The position numbers were made by a program, and so were the translations under genes. The notes beneath the pieces are model-generated. The model saw only the letters and a list, made by a program, of their open reading frames with translations, was not told where the DNA came from and ran no database searches. This document shows, piece after piece, positions 24,766 to 33,709 of a stretch of DNA of 64,000 nt (position 1 is the stretch's first letter; each line of letters opens with the position of its first letter). Source of the DNA: Methylobacterium sp. WL119 (lineage in GTDB: Bacteria > Pseudomonadota > Alphaproteobacteria > Rhizobiales > Beijerinckiaceae); contig NZ_VRUU01000017.1 of NCBI RefSeq assembly GCF_008039875.1, positions 1-64,000 of the forward strand. The letters run 5' to 3'.

Positions 24766-24833
24766 GGGCCGGAGCGCTCGGCTCCGGCCCAGGCCTGGAA
24801 CGAAGAAAGGGCCGGAGCGCTCGGCTCCGGCCC
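24766..24833 (-). terminator. Two identical tandem terminator hairpins
   Basis: The 25-nt palindrome GGGCCGGAGC-GCTCG-GCTCCGGCCC occurs identically at 24766-24790 and 24809-24833, 18 bp apart. On the minus strand they follow the glycine-zipper gene. The hairpin nearest the gene is embedded in AAAGGGCC...GGCCCTT, so a short U run follows on either strand. The pair probably ends the upstream transcript. Confidence 0.65.
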
Positions 24834-24859
24834 TTCGACGTTCGGTCGGCGGCGAGGCC

Positions 24860-25129
24860 TCAGCGGCAGTACACGTCGCCGTAGGCGTCGCGGTAGGTGC
24901 CGTAGGGGCAGCGCGGCGCGGTGGAGGCGCCGACGATGGCGCCGCTCGCGCCGCCGATCGCGGCACCGGCGAGGGCGCCGCCGGCGCGGCCGGTGGCGGC
25001 TCCGCCGATCGCGGCACCGGCGAGGGCGCCGAGACCGGCGCCGCCGAGGGCGCGGTCCTGCGGCGTGTTGCAGGCGCCGACCGAGAGGGCGAGGGTGCCT
25101 GCGAGGGCGACGGCGATGAGCTTCTTCAT
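24860..25129 (-). CDS. Glycine-zipper outer-membrane lipoprotein
   Basis: 89 residues with a lipobox at LSVGAC (Cys20) after a basic, hydrophobic leader. The mature core is a glycine zipper: GGAGLGALAGAAIGGAATGRAG and again GALAGAAIGGASGAIVG, two repeats that are also near-identical in DNA. The C-terminus CPYGTYRDAYGDVYCR is a typical small-lipoprotein ending. It resembles osmotically inducible lipoprotein B-like proteins. Role: envelope, otherwise unknown. Confidence 0.8.
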   Translation of the reverse strand: MKKLIAVALAGTLALSVGACNTPQDRALGGAGLGALAGAAIGGAATGRAGGALAGAAIGGASGAIVGASTAPRCPYGTYRDAYGDVYCR

Positions 25130-25444
25130 GAGTCCGTGACTCCCTTGTGCATCCGGTCCGGCATTTCGCCGTGGTGATGGTGCGGTCCGAGCTTAGCCTT
25201 ATCGGCCATGAAATGCACTTGCCACGGCCAAGGTTCCGTCGAGATCGGCGACGGGCACCGGAAAGCTGGGCTCGGCCCGACCTCGTGCCGGCGACCGCGA
25301 TGACTGGCCGCGCCGCGGTTCCCGTGGCCGGCCGCGCGCGAATGGGCCTCGGCACGGCGCATCGTGCGGGGTAAGAGCCTGCGGATGCGGGTTCCGCGAG
25401 GCCCGAGCCTCGTTCCTTCCGATCAACGCCTGAGAGAGGGTGCC
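25130..25444. other. Noncoding 315-bp interval
   Basis: Lies between the divergent lipoprotein and ureE genes and should hold both promoters. No convincing -35/-10 pair, operator or hairpin was recognised. The GGAGAGAGGG-rich end supplies the ureE ribosome site. Confidence 0.5.
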
Positions 25445-26056
25445 ATGCCGAGAGCCACCACGATCGTCCGCAAGGCCGCGGTCCGCCCCGACGCGGTCGT
25501 CGACACGATCAGCCTCGATCATGCCGGGCGCCAGGCGCGGCACGGACACCTCCACAGCGCCGGCGGCCTGCACATCGACCTCGCCCTGACCAAGGCCGCC
25601 GGGCTCGAGGACGGCGACGCCCTGCGCCTCGACGACGGCCGCCTGGTCGCGGTCAAGGCCGCCCCGGAGGCGCTGCTGGAGATCCGCGCCGAGAATCCGG
25701 CCCGCCTGATCCGCCTCGCCTGGCAGCTCGGCGGCAATCACGTCCCGGCCGAGATCGGCGCCGAGGTGCTCCACGTCCCGGCCTCGCCGGCCACGGCCGA
25801 GCTCGTCCGCGGCCAGGGCTGCACCGCGAGCCCGGTCGACCGCGCCTTCCGGCCCGAGCGCATGGCGCACGACCACAGCACCTGCGGCCACGACCATTCG
25901 CATGATCACCACGATCACGCGGCCCACGCCGATCGCGACCATGGCCACGACCACACGCACGCGGACGATCGTGGCCACGATCACCACGCGCACGATCCCG
26001 CGCCCCACGATCACGCGCCCCACGTGCATGGCCCCGGCTGCAGCCACGATCACTGA
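25445..26056 (+). CDS. ureE: Urease accessory nickel chaperone UreE, with a long His-rich tail
   Basis: 203 residues. The core (1-140) carries the UreE peptide-binding domain (TISLDHAGRQARHGHL) and metal-binding domain ending AWQLGGNHVPAEI. The last ~64 residues hold about 23 histidines in HDH/HAH units, able to bind several nickel ions. UreE donates Ni2+ to urease. No ureABC, ureF, ureG or ureD is nearby, so this is an orphan in the window. GAGAGGG precedes the ATG. Confidence 0.85.
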   Translation: MPRATTIVRKAAVRPDAVVDTISLDHAGRQARHGHLHSAGGLHIDLALTKAAGLEDGDALRLDDGRLVAVKAAPEALLEIRAENPARLIRLAWQLGGNHVPAEIGAEVLHVPASPATAELVRGQGCTASPVDRAFRPERMAHDHSTCGHDHSHDHHDHAAHADRDHGHDHTHADDRGHDHHAHDPAPHDHAPHVHGPGCSHDH

Positions 26057-26153
26057 CACGCCCCGCCGCCGACCGCGCCGGCCGACGACGCTTCACGGGA
26101 TCGCAAGCCTCGCCTGCGATCCTGATACGGCGACGAGGGATCGAGGTCGGGAC

Positions 26154-27896
26154 GTGAAACCAGCGCAAGCGCCGTCGACGTCGCTGCGCGACCGGATCGC
26201 GGGATCGGACCCGCTTCGGCGCGCCCTCCTCGCTTGTACGGCCGTGATGCTGGCGGCCGCGCTCGGCCTGCCGCAGGTTCTCGCGCTCCCGCCGACGATC
26301 ACCAACTACTTTTTCGTCACCGACGCGTTGTGGCTCACCGGCATCGCCTTCATCCTCGCGCTGGGGGCGACCGTCACGATCCCGGAAGGCCTCGGGCGCT
26401 GGGTGCGCCTCGCGCAGGCGCCGGCACGCAGCATCGGGATCGTCGCGTTCCTCGTCGTGCTCGTTACGCTAATCGGAACGTTCGTCGTGTTCCACGGCGT
26501 TCCGTTGTCCTACGACGAGGTGATGGCCGACTTCGATGCGAAGGTGTTCCTCGGCGGGCACCCGATCGCGCCGATCGCGCCGGAATGGCGGCACAGCGTG
26601 CCGGCGCTGGCGACGAGCTTCGTGCTGCCGGTGCCGAACGATGCGGCCTGGGTCTCCGCCTACCTGCCGGTCAACGCGGTTTTCCGCGCGTCCTTCGCCC
26701 TGTTCGCATCGCCGACGCTCACCGGCCCGGTTCTCCTCGCGGTCGCCGTTCTCGCGCTCGCCGGGATCGCACGCCGCCTGTGGCCCGATCGGCCGGACGC
26801 CGCCCTCGTCGCGGTCTTGATGCTGGCCACGAGCCCGCAGGTGCTCATAGCGGCAATGACGCCCTACGCGATGACCGCGCATCTGGCGCTCAATTTCGTC
26901 TGGCTGCAGCTCTTCCTGCGCGGCGGACGCCACGGGCATGGCGGCGCGATCGCGACCGGATTCCTCGCCTGCGGCCTGCATCAGGTGATCTTCCATCCGC
27001 TCTTCGCGCTGCCGTTCCTGGTCGGGCTCATCACCGGCCGGCGCTGGCGCCTCGCCGCCCTCTATCTCGCCGCCTATGCCGCCATCGGGGCCTTCTGGAC
27101 GCTGTACTGGCACGGCCTCCTGGTCGCGACGGGCTACGCCGGGCAGGGCGAGGCGGTCGGTTGCGGCTTCATGGTCGAGCGCGTCGCCATGCTGCTGCGG
27201 GATTTCGAGTGGCGCGGCCTGGAGACCATGGCGATGAACGTCGTCCGCTTCGCCGCATGGCAGAGCCCGCTCCTCCTGCCGCTGACCGCTTTGGCCTGGC
27301 CGGCGATCCGTCGCGGCGAAGGTCTCGCCCGCCCGCTCGCGGCGGGCCTCTTCATCACGGTCGGAGCGATGTTCGTCCTGCTTCCCTACCAGGGGCACGG
27401 ATGGGGCTACCGCTACCTCCACGGGCTGATCGGCAATGCGAGCCTGCTCGCGGCTTACGGGTGGATCCGCATCACCGGGACACCGGCCCCGCACCGGCGA
27501 AGCGTGGCCGCCGCCATCCTCGGCCTCGGCTGGATCGCTGCCGTGCTGATCCTGGTGCCCGGCCGCGCCCTCGAAGCGAACCGCTTCGCCGCACCCTATG
27601 CAAAAGCCGTCGAGGCCATCGCCCGGTCGCCGGCCGACATCGTCCTCGTCGACGATGCGAACCTCGTCTACGGCATGGATCTCGTCCGCAACGACCCGTA
27701 CCTGCGTGAACGCCCGACCGTGCTTCTCCTGCGCCGGCTGTCGACGGAGAAGCTCGCCGAACTCTGCGCCACTCGGACGATCGCGCTGTTCGGACAGACC
27801 GAAGGCGCTCGGTTCGGCATCGCCCTCGCGCAGGAACTTACGGCGCCCGCGGTCCCGGCCATACCCTGCTCGGTGGCTGCCGTGCCCGTCCCCTAA
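26154..27896 (+). CDS. Polytopic membrane protein, possible glycosyltransferase (GT-C fold)
   Basis: 580 residues from a GTG behind GAGGTCGGGAC. Roughly 11-13 hydrophobic helices are followed by a ~100-residue soluble C-terminal part (RSPADIVLVDDANLVYGMDL). A first-loop acidic motif PLSYDEVMADFDAKVFLGGH resembles the catalytic DE/DD loops of GT-C mannosyl- and arabinosyltransferases, and the His-rich GGRHGHGG loop is typical of the class. The neighbouring methyltransferase and glycosyltransferases support a role in surface polysaccharide or lipid glycosylation. Specificity unknown. Confidence 0.55.
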   Translation: MKPAQAPSTSLRDRIAGSDPLRRALLACTAVMLAAALGLPQVLALPPTITNYFFVTDALWLTGIAFILALGATVTIPEGLGRWVRLAQAPARSIGIVAFLVVLVTLIGTFVVFHGVPLSYDEVMADFDAKVFLGGHPIAPIAPEWRHSVPALATSFVLPVPNDAAWVSAYLPVNAVFRASFALFASPTLTGPVLLAVAVLALAGIARRLWPDRPDAALVAVLMLATSPQVLIAAMTPYAMTAHLALNFVWLQLFLRGGRHGHGGAIATGFLACGLHQVIFHPLFALPFLVGLITGRRWRLAALYLAAYAAIGAFWTLYWHGLLVATGYAGQGEAVGCGFMVERVAMLLRDFEWRGLETMAMNVVRFAAWQSPLLLPLTALAWPAIRRGEGLARPLAAGLFITVGAMFVLLPYQGHGWGYRYLHGLIGNASLLAAYGWIRITGTPAPHRRSVAAAILGLGWIAAVLILVPGRALEANRFAAPYAKAVEAIARSPADIVLVDDANLVYGMDLVRNDPYLRERPTVLLLRRLSTEKLAELCATRTIALFGQTEGARFGIALAQELTAPAVPAIPCSVAAVPVP

Positions 27897-28041
27897 AGGC
27901 GCGAGGCAGGCGCCGGCTCGCGTTCCGAATGCCGCCGGTCGTCAAGGCGACGGCCCCCCGGGAAAGCCCCTTACGCCGTTTCGGGCGGGATCGTTAACCA
28001 AGGCGACCTAATTTCCGGTTCCCTTCGGAGTTGCCCATCCC

Positions 28042-28896
28042 GTGATCGAACGCACGCTCCTTCGCGACTTCATGGCGGCCTACCCCGCACAGCCGGCGAC
28101 CGCGTTCTGGCGTGCGATCGAGATCGGCGCCCTTGTTCGGCACGGCCTGCCCGAGGGGACAGGCCTGGACTTCGGATGCGGCGACGGCATTCTGACGGAC
28201 ATCTTGCTTCGACATGCCGGCTCGCGGCCCCTGATCGGCATCGATATCGATCCGCTGGAGATCGCCGCCGCACGGCGATTCCCGTTCTACGAACGACTGC
28301 ACCACAGCCCTGACGGATCGGTTCCGGAGCCGGACGGCAGCCTTGACTTCGCCCTCTCGAACTCGGTGCTGGAACACGTCGACGACCTCGATGCAGCCTT
28401 GGCCGAGATCGCGCGTGTCCTGAAACCCAAGGGACGCTTCTTGTTCACGGTGCCGGCTCCGGCCTTTCGCGACCTTCTCGCCGGGAGCGTGCTTCCCGGT
28501 GCGGATCGCGAAACCTATCTGGCGACCCTCGACCGGCGGATCGCGCACCGAAATTATCTCGATGGGCCGGCTTGGACGAAAACGTGCTCGGCCCACGGCC
28601 TCGATGTGGAAGCTTGCGAGACGTATCTCGAGGGCCGGCAGGTCCGACGCTGGGAGAACCTGTCGCGGATGACCGGTGGCCTGCTCTATACGATTCTGGG
28701 CGAACGTAGCCGGCCGATCGAGATCCAGCGCGACCTTGGACTGCGTGACCCGACACGACCCCGCCAGTGGCCGGCCCCGATCGCGAGCCTCCTCGGCAAT
28801 ATTGCCGCCTTCGGCATCGATCTCGCGCCGCCGCGTGACCAGCCGCTCGCTCCCGATGCAGCGGCATGCCTTCTCGTCTTCGGAACGCGGGCATGA
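28042..28896 (+). CDS. SAM-dependent methyltransferase
   Basis: 284 residues from a GTG. A class I fold with LDFGCGDGILTDILL near 47, a second motif LIGIDIDPLEIAAARR, and the SNSVLEHVDDLDAAL stretch, as in Methyltransf_11/UbiE-like enzymes. The C-terminal part (150-280) is a separate helical extension. It lies between a membrane glycosyltransferase-like gene and two glycosyltransferases, so it may modify a sugar or lipid intermediate. Substrate unknown. Confidence 0.7.
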   Translation: MIERTLLRDFMAAYPAQPATAFWRAIEIGALVRHGLPEGTGLDFGCGDGILTDILLRHAGSRPLIGIDIDPLEIAAARRFPFYERLHHSPDGSVPEPDGSLDFALSNSVLEHVDDLDAALAEIARVLKPKGRFLFTVPAPAFRDLLAGSVLPGADRETYLATLDRRIAHRNYLDGPAWTKTCSAHGLDVEACETYLEGRQVRRWENLSRMTGGLLYTILGERSRPIEIQRDLGLRDPTRPRQWPAPIASLLGNIAAFGIDLAPPRDQPLAPDAAACLLVFGTRA

Positions 28897-28906
28897 CAGG
28901 TCGGAT

Positions 28907-30082
28907 CTACCCGGCCGGGTCCGCACGGTAGGAAGCGACCACCCGATCGAGGGACGATGCCAGCGACAGGCTGGACGCGTGGCACCCGAACCAGGCGGCC
29001 GTTGACAAGCGAAGCGTATGACCGGCCGCCGCGACGCGCAGGATCGCCTCGGCCAAGGCTTCGGGCGATGCGCTATCGGCGACGAACCCGTTGACGCCAT
29101 CCTCCACCAGTTCCGTCGCAGCGTTGTCCGCTCCCCGGACGAGGATGCTCGGCGTGCCGAGGGCGGCTGCCTCGACCACTACGAGGCCGTATCCCTCCCG
29201 CTCGGACGGATGAATGAGGCAGAGCGCGCGCGCGAGATGTTCGGTCATTGTCTCGGCGGACACGAAGCCCGGCACGTCGATGCGATCCCCGAGACCCTCC
29301 CGATCGACAGCGTCGAGCACCTCGCCCCGTGCCGGTCCGTCGCCGAGGATGAGGGCACGCAGGTCCGGCCGCTCCGCGACGGCCAGGGCGAGCGCCGGGA
29401 CGATCGCGGCAGCCTGCTTCTCAGGAATATGGCGGCCAGCGAACAGGACGACGGGATCCGCGCGGGACGGCTCCCGAGACGTCGGCAACTGCGCGCAGAG
29501 CCCACGAAGGATCTCCGGCCGAGCCCGCAGCCCCTGCGCCGTCAGGCGTCGCGCGACGAGGATGGAGAAGCAGAAGGCATTCTGGGGCAAGCGCAGGCAG
29601 AGTCCCTGAACGAGCCACCCGATGCGACCGCCCAGCCGGCCGAGGTAGCGCGTCCAATAGGAGAACGACCAGAATTCGAACCAATCCACCGATACGCGAT
29701 AATGATGGATCGGCTGCAGGAGGCCGATGGCGAGTAAGGAGAAATACGGGAAAGACGCGGTATGGATCGCGTCGTAGCGTCGCCCGTGGCGGAGCAGATG
29801 CCATAAAACGCCGAGGCCGAAGACGATGGGCGGCAATACCCTGCGGTTGCCTCCGGCCCCGTAGAGGGCCATCCGCGGGCCGACCGCAACGACGTCCACG
29901 TTCGGGACCTGCGCAGTCTCCCCCTCGGGCCATTGACGCAGCGTGAGATAGGTGACGCGGTGCCCCGCCGCCGCCAGAGCGTCGCCGAGATTGCGGTACC
30001 AGCGCTCGGCGCCGCCGATCGTGTGCGGGTAGAGGCAATCGTAGACGAGGCACACGTGCCGCTTTGTCTGAGCGGTCGCCAC
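28907..30082 (-). CDS. Glycosyltransferase family 4 (GT-B)
   Basis: 391 residues from GTG 30082; an ATG at 30133 would overlap the upstream gene by 47 bp. The N-terminal fold begins HVCLVYDCLYPHTIGGAERWYRNLGDAL, a typical acceptor-domain start. The donor-binding domain shows VVLFAGRHIPEKQ, LGDGPAR, and the E-x7-E type HPSEREGYGLVVVEAAALGTPSI followed by GADNAATELVEDGVNGFV. It would transfer a sugar from a nucleotide donor in the cytosol. It is downstream of the GT2 enzyme with a 4-bp gap. Confidence 0.82.
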   Translation of the reverse strand: MATAQTKRHVCLVYDCLYPHTIGGAERWYRNLGDALAAAGHRVTYLTLRQWPEGETAQVPNVDVVAVGPRMALYGAGGNRRVLPPIVFGLGVLWHLLRHGRRYDAIHTASFPYFSLLAIGLLQPIHHYRVSVDWFEFWSFSYWTRYLGRLGGRIGWLVQGLCLRLPQNAFCFSILVARRLTAQGLRARPEILRGLCAQLPTSREPSRADPVVLFAGRHIPEKQAAAIVPALALAVAERPDLRALILGDGPARGEVLDAVDREGLGDRIDVPGFVSAETMTEHLARALCLIHPSEREGYGLVVVEAAALGTPSILVRGADNAATELVEDGVNGFVADSASPEALAEAILRVAAAGHTLRLSTAAWFGCHASSLSLASSLDRVVASYRADPAG

Positions 30083-30086
30083 GCGC

Positions 30087-31397
30087 CTAAGCCGCACGGC
30101 GCAAGCTACGCTTGCCGATCCGATCGGGATCAACCTCGTTCGAGGCGCCTTCGATCAAGTTGGAAGACTTGTCACGAGCGAGAAACGCCGCCTCGTTGCC
30201 ACCGATGACGGCGAGGAGGAAGCCACCGAGCCCGGTCTGCGTTCCGACGACCAGCAGCGAGGTGCCGACAACGGCGGGCAGCATCGTTCCGATTGGGCCG
30301 TAGCCGTTGTGTGACCAATAGCCGACGACGCCGAGAAGGACTGCCAGCCCCGCAGCGAAGCAGGCGGTGCCCCCGGCGAGCATCGTCTCGAGGGACACCC
30401 AGCGCGACCACCGAACGAGCGAAGCCGCTGGCCGGCGATACCCGGCGCGCACCCCGTACAAGTGTGTCGCCGCGGCCAGCAGCGCCGTGCTATGGCCGAG
30501 GCCGACGAGGGCGCCGGCGAGGATGACCCAATAGTTGCCGAACAGGATCTGGGTCGGCTCCGCGACGAACAGGCTGATCCCAGCGGCCAGCAGGATGAGC
30601 AGGCCCGCACCGCCCATCACGCCTGCCGGGACCGCGAACGCCCAGGTCGGGCTCAGCATCAGCAGGTAGCGCAGGTGGCGCCAGCCGTCGCGCCAGGGGC
30701 GCAGGTGCGGCGGGCGGCCGCGCACGTCGCGCGAGAGCGTGGCCGGCACCTCGGCGATGCGCTCGCCCTTCAGCGCCGCTTTGATCACCATCTCGCTGGC
30801 GAACTCCATGCCGCTGCCGCGCAGCGCCAAACGCTTGACGCAGCCCTTGGTCAGCGCCCGCAGGCCGCAATGCGCGTCGTCGACGCCGGTGCGGAACAGC
30901 AGGTTAAGGATGCTGGTGAGCACCGGGTTGCCGATGTAGCGGTTCTTCCACGGCATCGCGCCGGGCGCGATCCCGCCGCGGAAGCGCGAGCCCATGCACA
31001 GGTCGGCGCCTCCCTGCAGAGCCTCGACCATCGCGACGGAGTCGCGGAATTCGTAGGAGCCGTCGGCGTCGCCCATCACCAGGTAGCGCCCGCGCGCCGC
31101 CTGGAAGCCGCCGGCGAGGGCCGCGCCGTAGCCGCGCTCCGCGACCGGCACCACCCGCGCGCCGAGGCTTTCGGCCAAAGCTTGGCTGCCGTCTGTGCTG
31201 CCGTTGTCGGCGATGACGATCTCCCCGGCCAAGCCTTTGGCGGCGAGGGTCTCGAGGGCGGCGCGCGCGCTGGCGATCGCGGTCGGCAGGGCACGCACCT
31301 CGTCGAGGCACGGCATCACGATCGAGACGTCGATCGTGGCCGCCGCCGCGTCGGCGGCGATCTCCCGGTTCTGCCCGCCCCGGTCCTGCCCGCCCAT
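30087..31397 (-). CDS. Membrane-anchored polyprenyl-phosphate glycosyltransferase (GT2, DPM1-like)
   Basis: 436 residues from ATG 31397; an ATG at 31514 overlaps glgX and is less likely. The GT2 core is visible: VSIVMPCLDEVRAL, IVIADNGSTDGSQ, YLVMGDADGSYEFRD, and GSRFRGG. Four or so membrane helices follow in the C-terminal half (LLMLSPTWAFAVPAGVMGG onward). This is the architecture of dolichol/undecaprenyl-phosphate mannose or glucose synthases that feed GT-C transferases, which suits the putative GT-C protein at 26154-27896. Confidence 0.82.
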   Translation of the reverse strand: MGGQDRGGQNREIAADAAAATIDVSIVMPCLDEVRALPTAIASARAALETLAAKGLAGEIVIADNGSTDGSQALAESLGARVVPVAERGYGAALAGGFQAARGRYLVMGDADGSYEFRDSVAMVEALQGGADLCMGSRFRGGIAPGAMPWKNRYIGNPVLTSILNLLFRTGVDDAHCGLRALTKGCVKRLALRGSGMEFASEMVIKAALKGERIAEVPATLSRDVRGRPPHLRPWRDGWRHLRYLLMLSPTWAFAVPAGVMGGAGLLILLAAGISLFVAEPTQILFGNYWVILAGALVGLGHSTALLAAATHLYGVRAGYRRPAASLVRWSRWVSLETMLAGGTACFAAGLAVLLGVVGYWSHNGYGPIGTMLPAVVGTSLLVVGTQTGLGGFLLAVIGGNEAAFLARDKSSNLIEGASNEVDPDRIGKRSLRRAA

Positions 31398-31470
31398 GCC
31401 GCTTCCACCCGCGTCTCGCCCGGGCGGCAGGATGGTTTGCAAAGCGTTGCGATTCGGTTTCGGCGGCCGC

Positions 31471-33606
31471 TCAGGCGCTGACGAAGCGGCCCGACGCTCG
31501 CGCGGGTCGGGCATCGGCCTCGGCCAGCACCAGGATCGCGCGGCCGGGCAGCGGCACGATCGCCTCCGCCGCGTGCGCGGCGGCGTCCGGTGCGACCGCG
31601 CCGGTCGCGGCGGTGGTGTCGAGGACCGTCTGCCACGGCCCGCCGATCACCGCGGCGAGGCGGAAGTCGCAGGGCTGGGGATCGGCATTGATCAAAATCA
31701 GGATGCGGCCGTGATCGAGGTCGTTGCCGATCTGCATCCCGAAGGCGCGACGGCTCTCGTCGGCCCAGGCGTCGGAATTCATCTCCGCGCCGCAGGGCGA
31801 GAGCCAATGCACGTCGCGCAGGGTGCTCCCGGGGGCGATCGGCGTGCCGTCGAAGAACTGCCGACGGCGAAGGGCCGGCCTCTCCCGACGCAGGCGCGTG
31901 AGGTTCGAGACGAAGGCGCCGAGATCCGGGTCGGGATCGGTCGACCAGTCCATCCAGCTCGTCGGGTTGTCCTGGCAATAGGCGTTGTTGTTGCCGCGCT
32001 GCGTGCGCGAGCGCTCATCGCCCATCAGCAGCATCGGCACGCCCTGCGCCAGCATCACGGTGGCGAGCAGGTTGCGCTTCTGGCGGGCGCGGATGGCGAG
32101 GATCGCCGGGTCGTCGGTCGGCCCCTCGACGCCGTAGTTGCGCGAGACGTTGTGGCCGTGGCCGTCGCGGTTGTCCTCGCCGTTCTCGGCGTTGTGCTTC
32201 TCCTCGTAGGCAACCACGTCGGCGAGCGTGTAGCCGTCATGGGTCGCAGCGAAGTTGATGCTGGCGAGCGGCGAGCGGCCCGACGGCGCGAACACCTCGC
32301 GCGAGCCGGTCAGCCCCTGGGTCAGCTTGGCCAGCTGGCCGGCATCGCCGCGCCAGAAGCCACGGGCGGCGTCGCGGAACTGATCGTTCCACTCGCTCCA
32401 GCCGCGCGGATAGCCGCCGAGGCGATAGCCGTTCTCGCCGAGGTCCCAGGGTTCGGCGATCATCTTCACCCGCGCCAGCACCGGATCCTGCGCCACCGCC
32501 TGGAAGAATGCGGCCTCGGCCGAGAATGCGGAGGGCGCCCGGCCGAGGCTGGTGGCGAGGTCGAAGCGGAAGCCGGCGATGCCGTAGGCGGTCGCCCAGT
32601 GGCGCAACGAATCCAGCACCATCTGCATCACCCGCGGGTGAGCGACGTCCAGGGTGTTGCCGCAGCCGGTGCAATCGACGTCGCGGCGGGGATTGTCGGG
32701 GTCGAGCTTGTAGTAGCTGGCGTTGTCGATGCCACGGAACGACAAGGTCGGCCCGGCATGGCCGGCTTCGGCGGTGTGGTTGTAGACCACGTCGAGGATC
32801 GTCTCGATGCCGGCGGCGTTCAGCTCGCGGATCGCCGCCTTCAGGCCGCCGAGGCCGCCGTCGCCGAGATAGCGCGGATCGGGCGCGAAGTAGCCGAGCG
32901 GCGAGTAGCCCCAGAAGTTCACCAGCCCCTTGTCGACCAGGAAGCGGTCGTCGGCGAAGGCTTGGATCGGCAGCAGCTCGAGCGCGGTGACGCCGAGCTT
33001 CCACAGGTGCTCGACGATCGCCGGATGGGCCAGCGCCGCATAGGTGCCGCGCTCGGCTTCCGGCACGGCCGGATGGGTCATCGTCAGCGCCTTGACGTGC
33101 GCCTCGTAGATCACCGTCTCGGAGAGCGGGCGGCGGATCGGCTGCAGCGCGAGGTTCGGAACCTCCGGCGCGGTGACGACGGATTTCGGCATGTAGACCG
33201 CGCTGTCGCGCAGGTCGATCTGATCCTCGCGCTGCAGCCCGCGGCGGTGGCCGTACAGGGCGTCGTGCCAGCGGATCCGTCCGCGGATCTCGCGGGCATA
33301 AGGGTCGAGGACGAGCTTCGACGGATTGAAGCGGTGGCCGCGCGCCGGCTCCCACGGCCCGTGCACCCGGTAGCCGTAGAGCTGGCCCGGCAGGACGCCG
33401 CGGAGGTAGCCGTGCCAGATGTCGTCGCTGCGGCAGGGCAGGCGGATCGTGCGGCTCTCGTGGCGCTCGCCCGGCTCGAACAGGCAAAGGTCGACCGCCG
33501 TCGCGTGCTCGGAGAAGAGCGCGAAGTTGACGCCGCGCCCGTCGAAATGGGCGCCCAGAGGCGCCGGCACGCCGTCGTCGACGGCGATCATGCGTGACTG
33601 CGACAC
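31471..33606 (-). CDS. glgX: Glycogen debranching enzyme GlgX
   Basis: 711 residues. A CBM48-like N-terminal domain (GVNFALFSEHATAVDLCLFEPG) precedes a GH13 barrel with LDVVYNHTAE, the nucleophile region GFRFDLATSLGR, the acid/base region IAEPWDLGENGYRLGGYP, and FAATHDGYTLADVV with the third acidic residue. It cleaves alpha-1,6 branches of limit dextrin. It is upstream of the GT2 gene, on the same strand as otsA, and no glgA/glgB/glgC is visible here. Confidence 0.93.
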   Translation of the reverse strand: MSQSRMIAVDDGVPAPLGAHFDGRGVNFALFSEHATAVDLCLFEPGERHESRTIRLPCRSDDIWHGYLRGVLPGQLYGYRVHGPWEPARGHRFNPSKLVLDPYAREIRGRIRWHDALYGHRRGLQREDQIDLRDSAVYMPKSVVTAPEVPNLALQPIRRPLSETVIYEAHVKALTMTHPAVPEAERGTYAALAHPAIVEHLWKLGVTALELLPIQAFADDRFLVDKGLVNFWGYSPLGYFAPDPRYLGDGGLGGLKAAIRELNAAGIETILDVVYNHTAEAGHAGPTLSFRGIDNASYYKLDPDNPRRDVDCTGCGNTLDVAHPRVMQMVLDSLRHWATAYGIAGFRFDLATSLGRAPSAFSAEAAFFQAVAQDPVLARVKMIAEPWDLGENGYRLGGYPRGWSEWNDQFRDAARGFWRGDAGQLAKLTQGLTGSREVFAPSGRSPLASINFAATHDGYTLADVVAYEEKHNAENGEDNRDGHGHNVSRNYGVEGPTDDPAILAIRARQKRNLLATVMLAQGVPMLLMGDERSRTQRGNNNAYCQDNPTSWMDWSTDPDPDLGAFVSNLTRLRRERPALRRRQFFDGTPIAPGSTLRDVHWLSPCGAEMNSDAWADESRRAFGMQIGNDLDHGRILILINADPQPCDFRLAAVIGGPWQTVLDTTAATGAVAPDAAAHAAEAIVPLPGRAILVLAEADARPARASGRFVSA

Positions 33607-33709
33607 GGAATGGTCCCCCCGGCCCGGAGCCGGTGTGGACGCATCCGCGATCCCGGATCAAGCCGCCGGGCCGCATGGGCCGTGGAGAACGACGACGTCC
33701 GCCCCGAGA

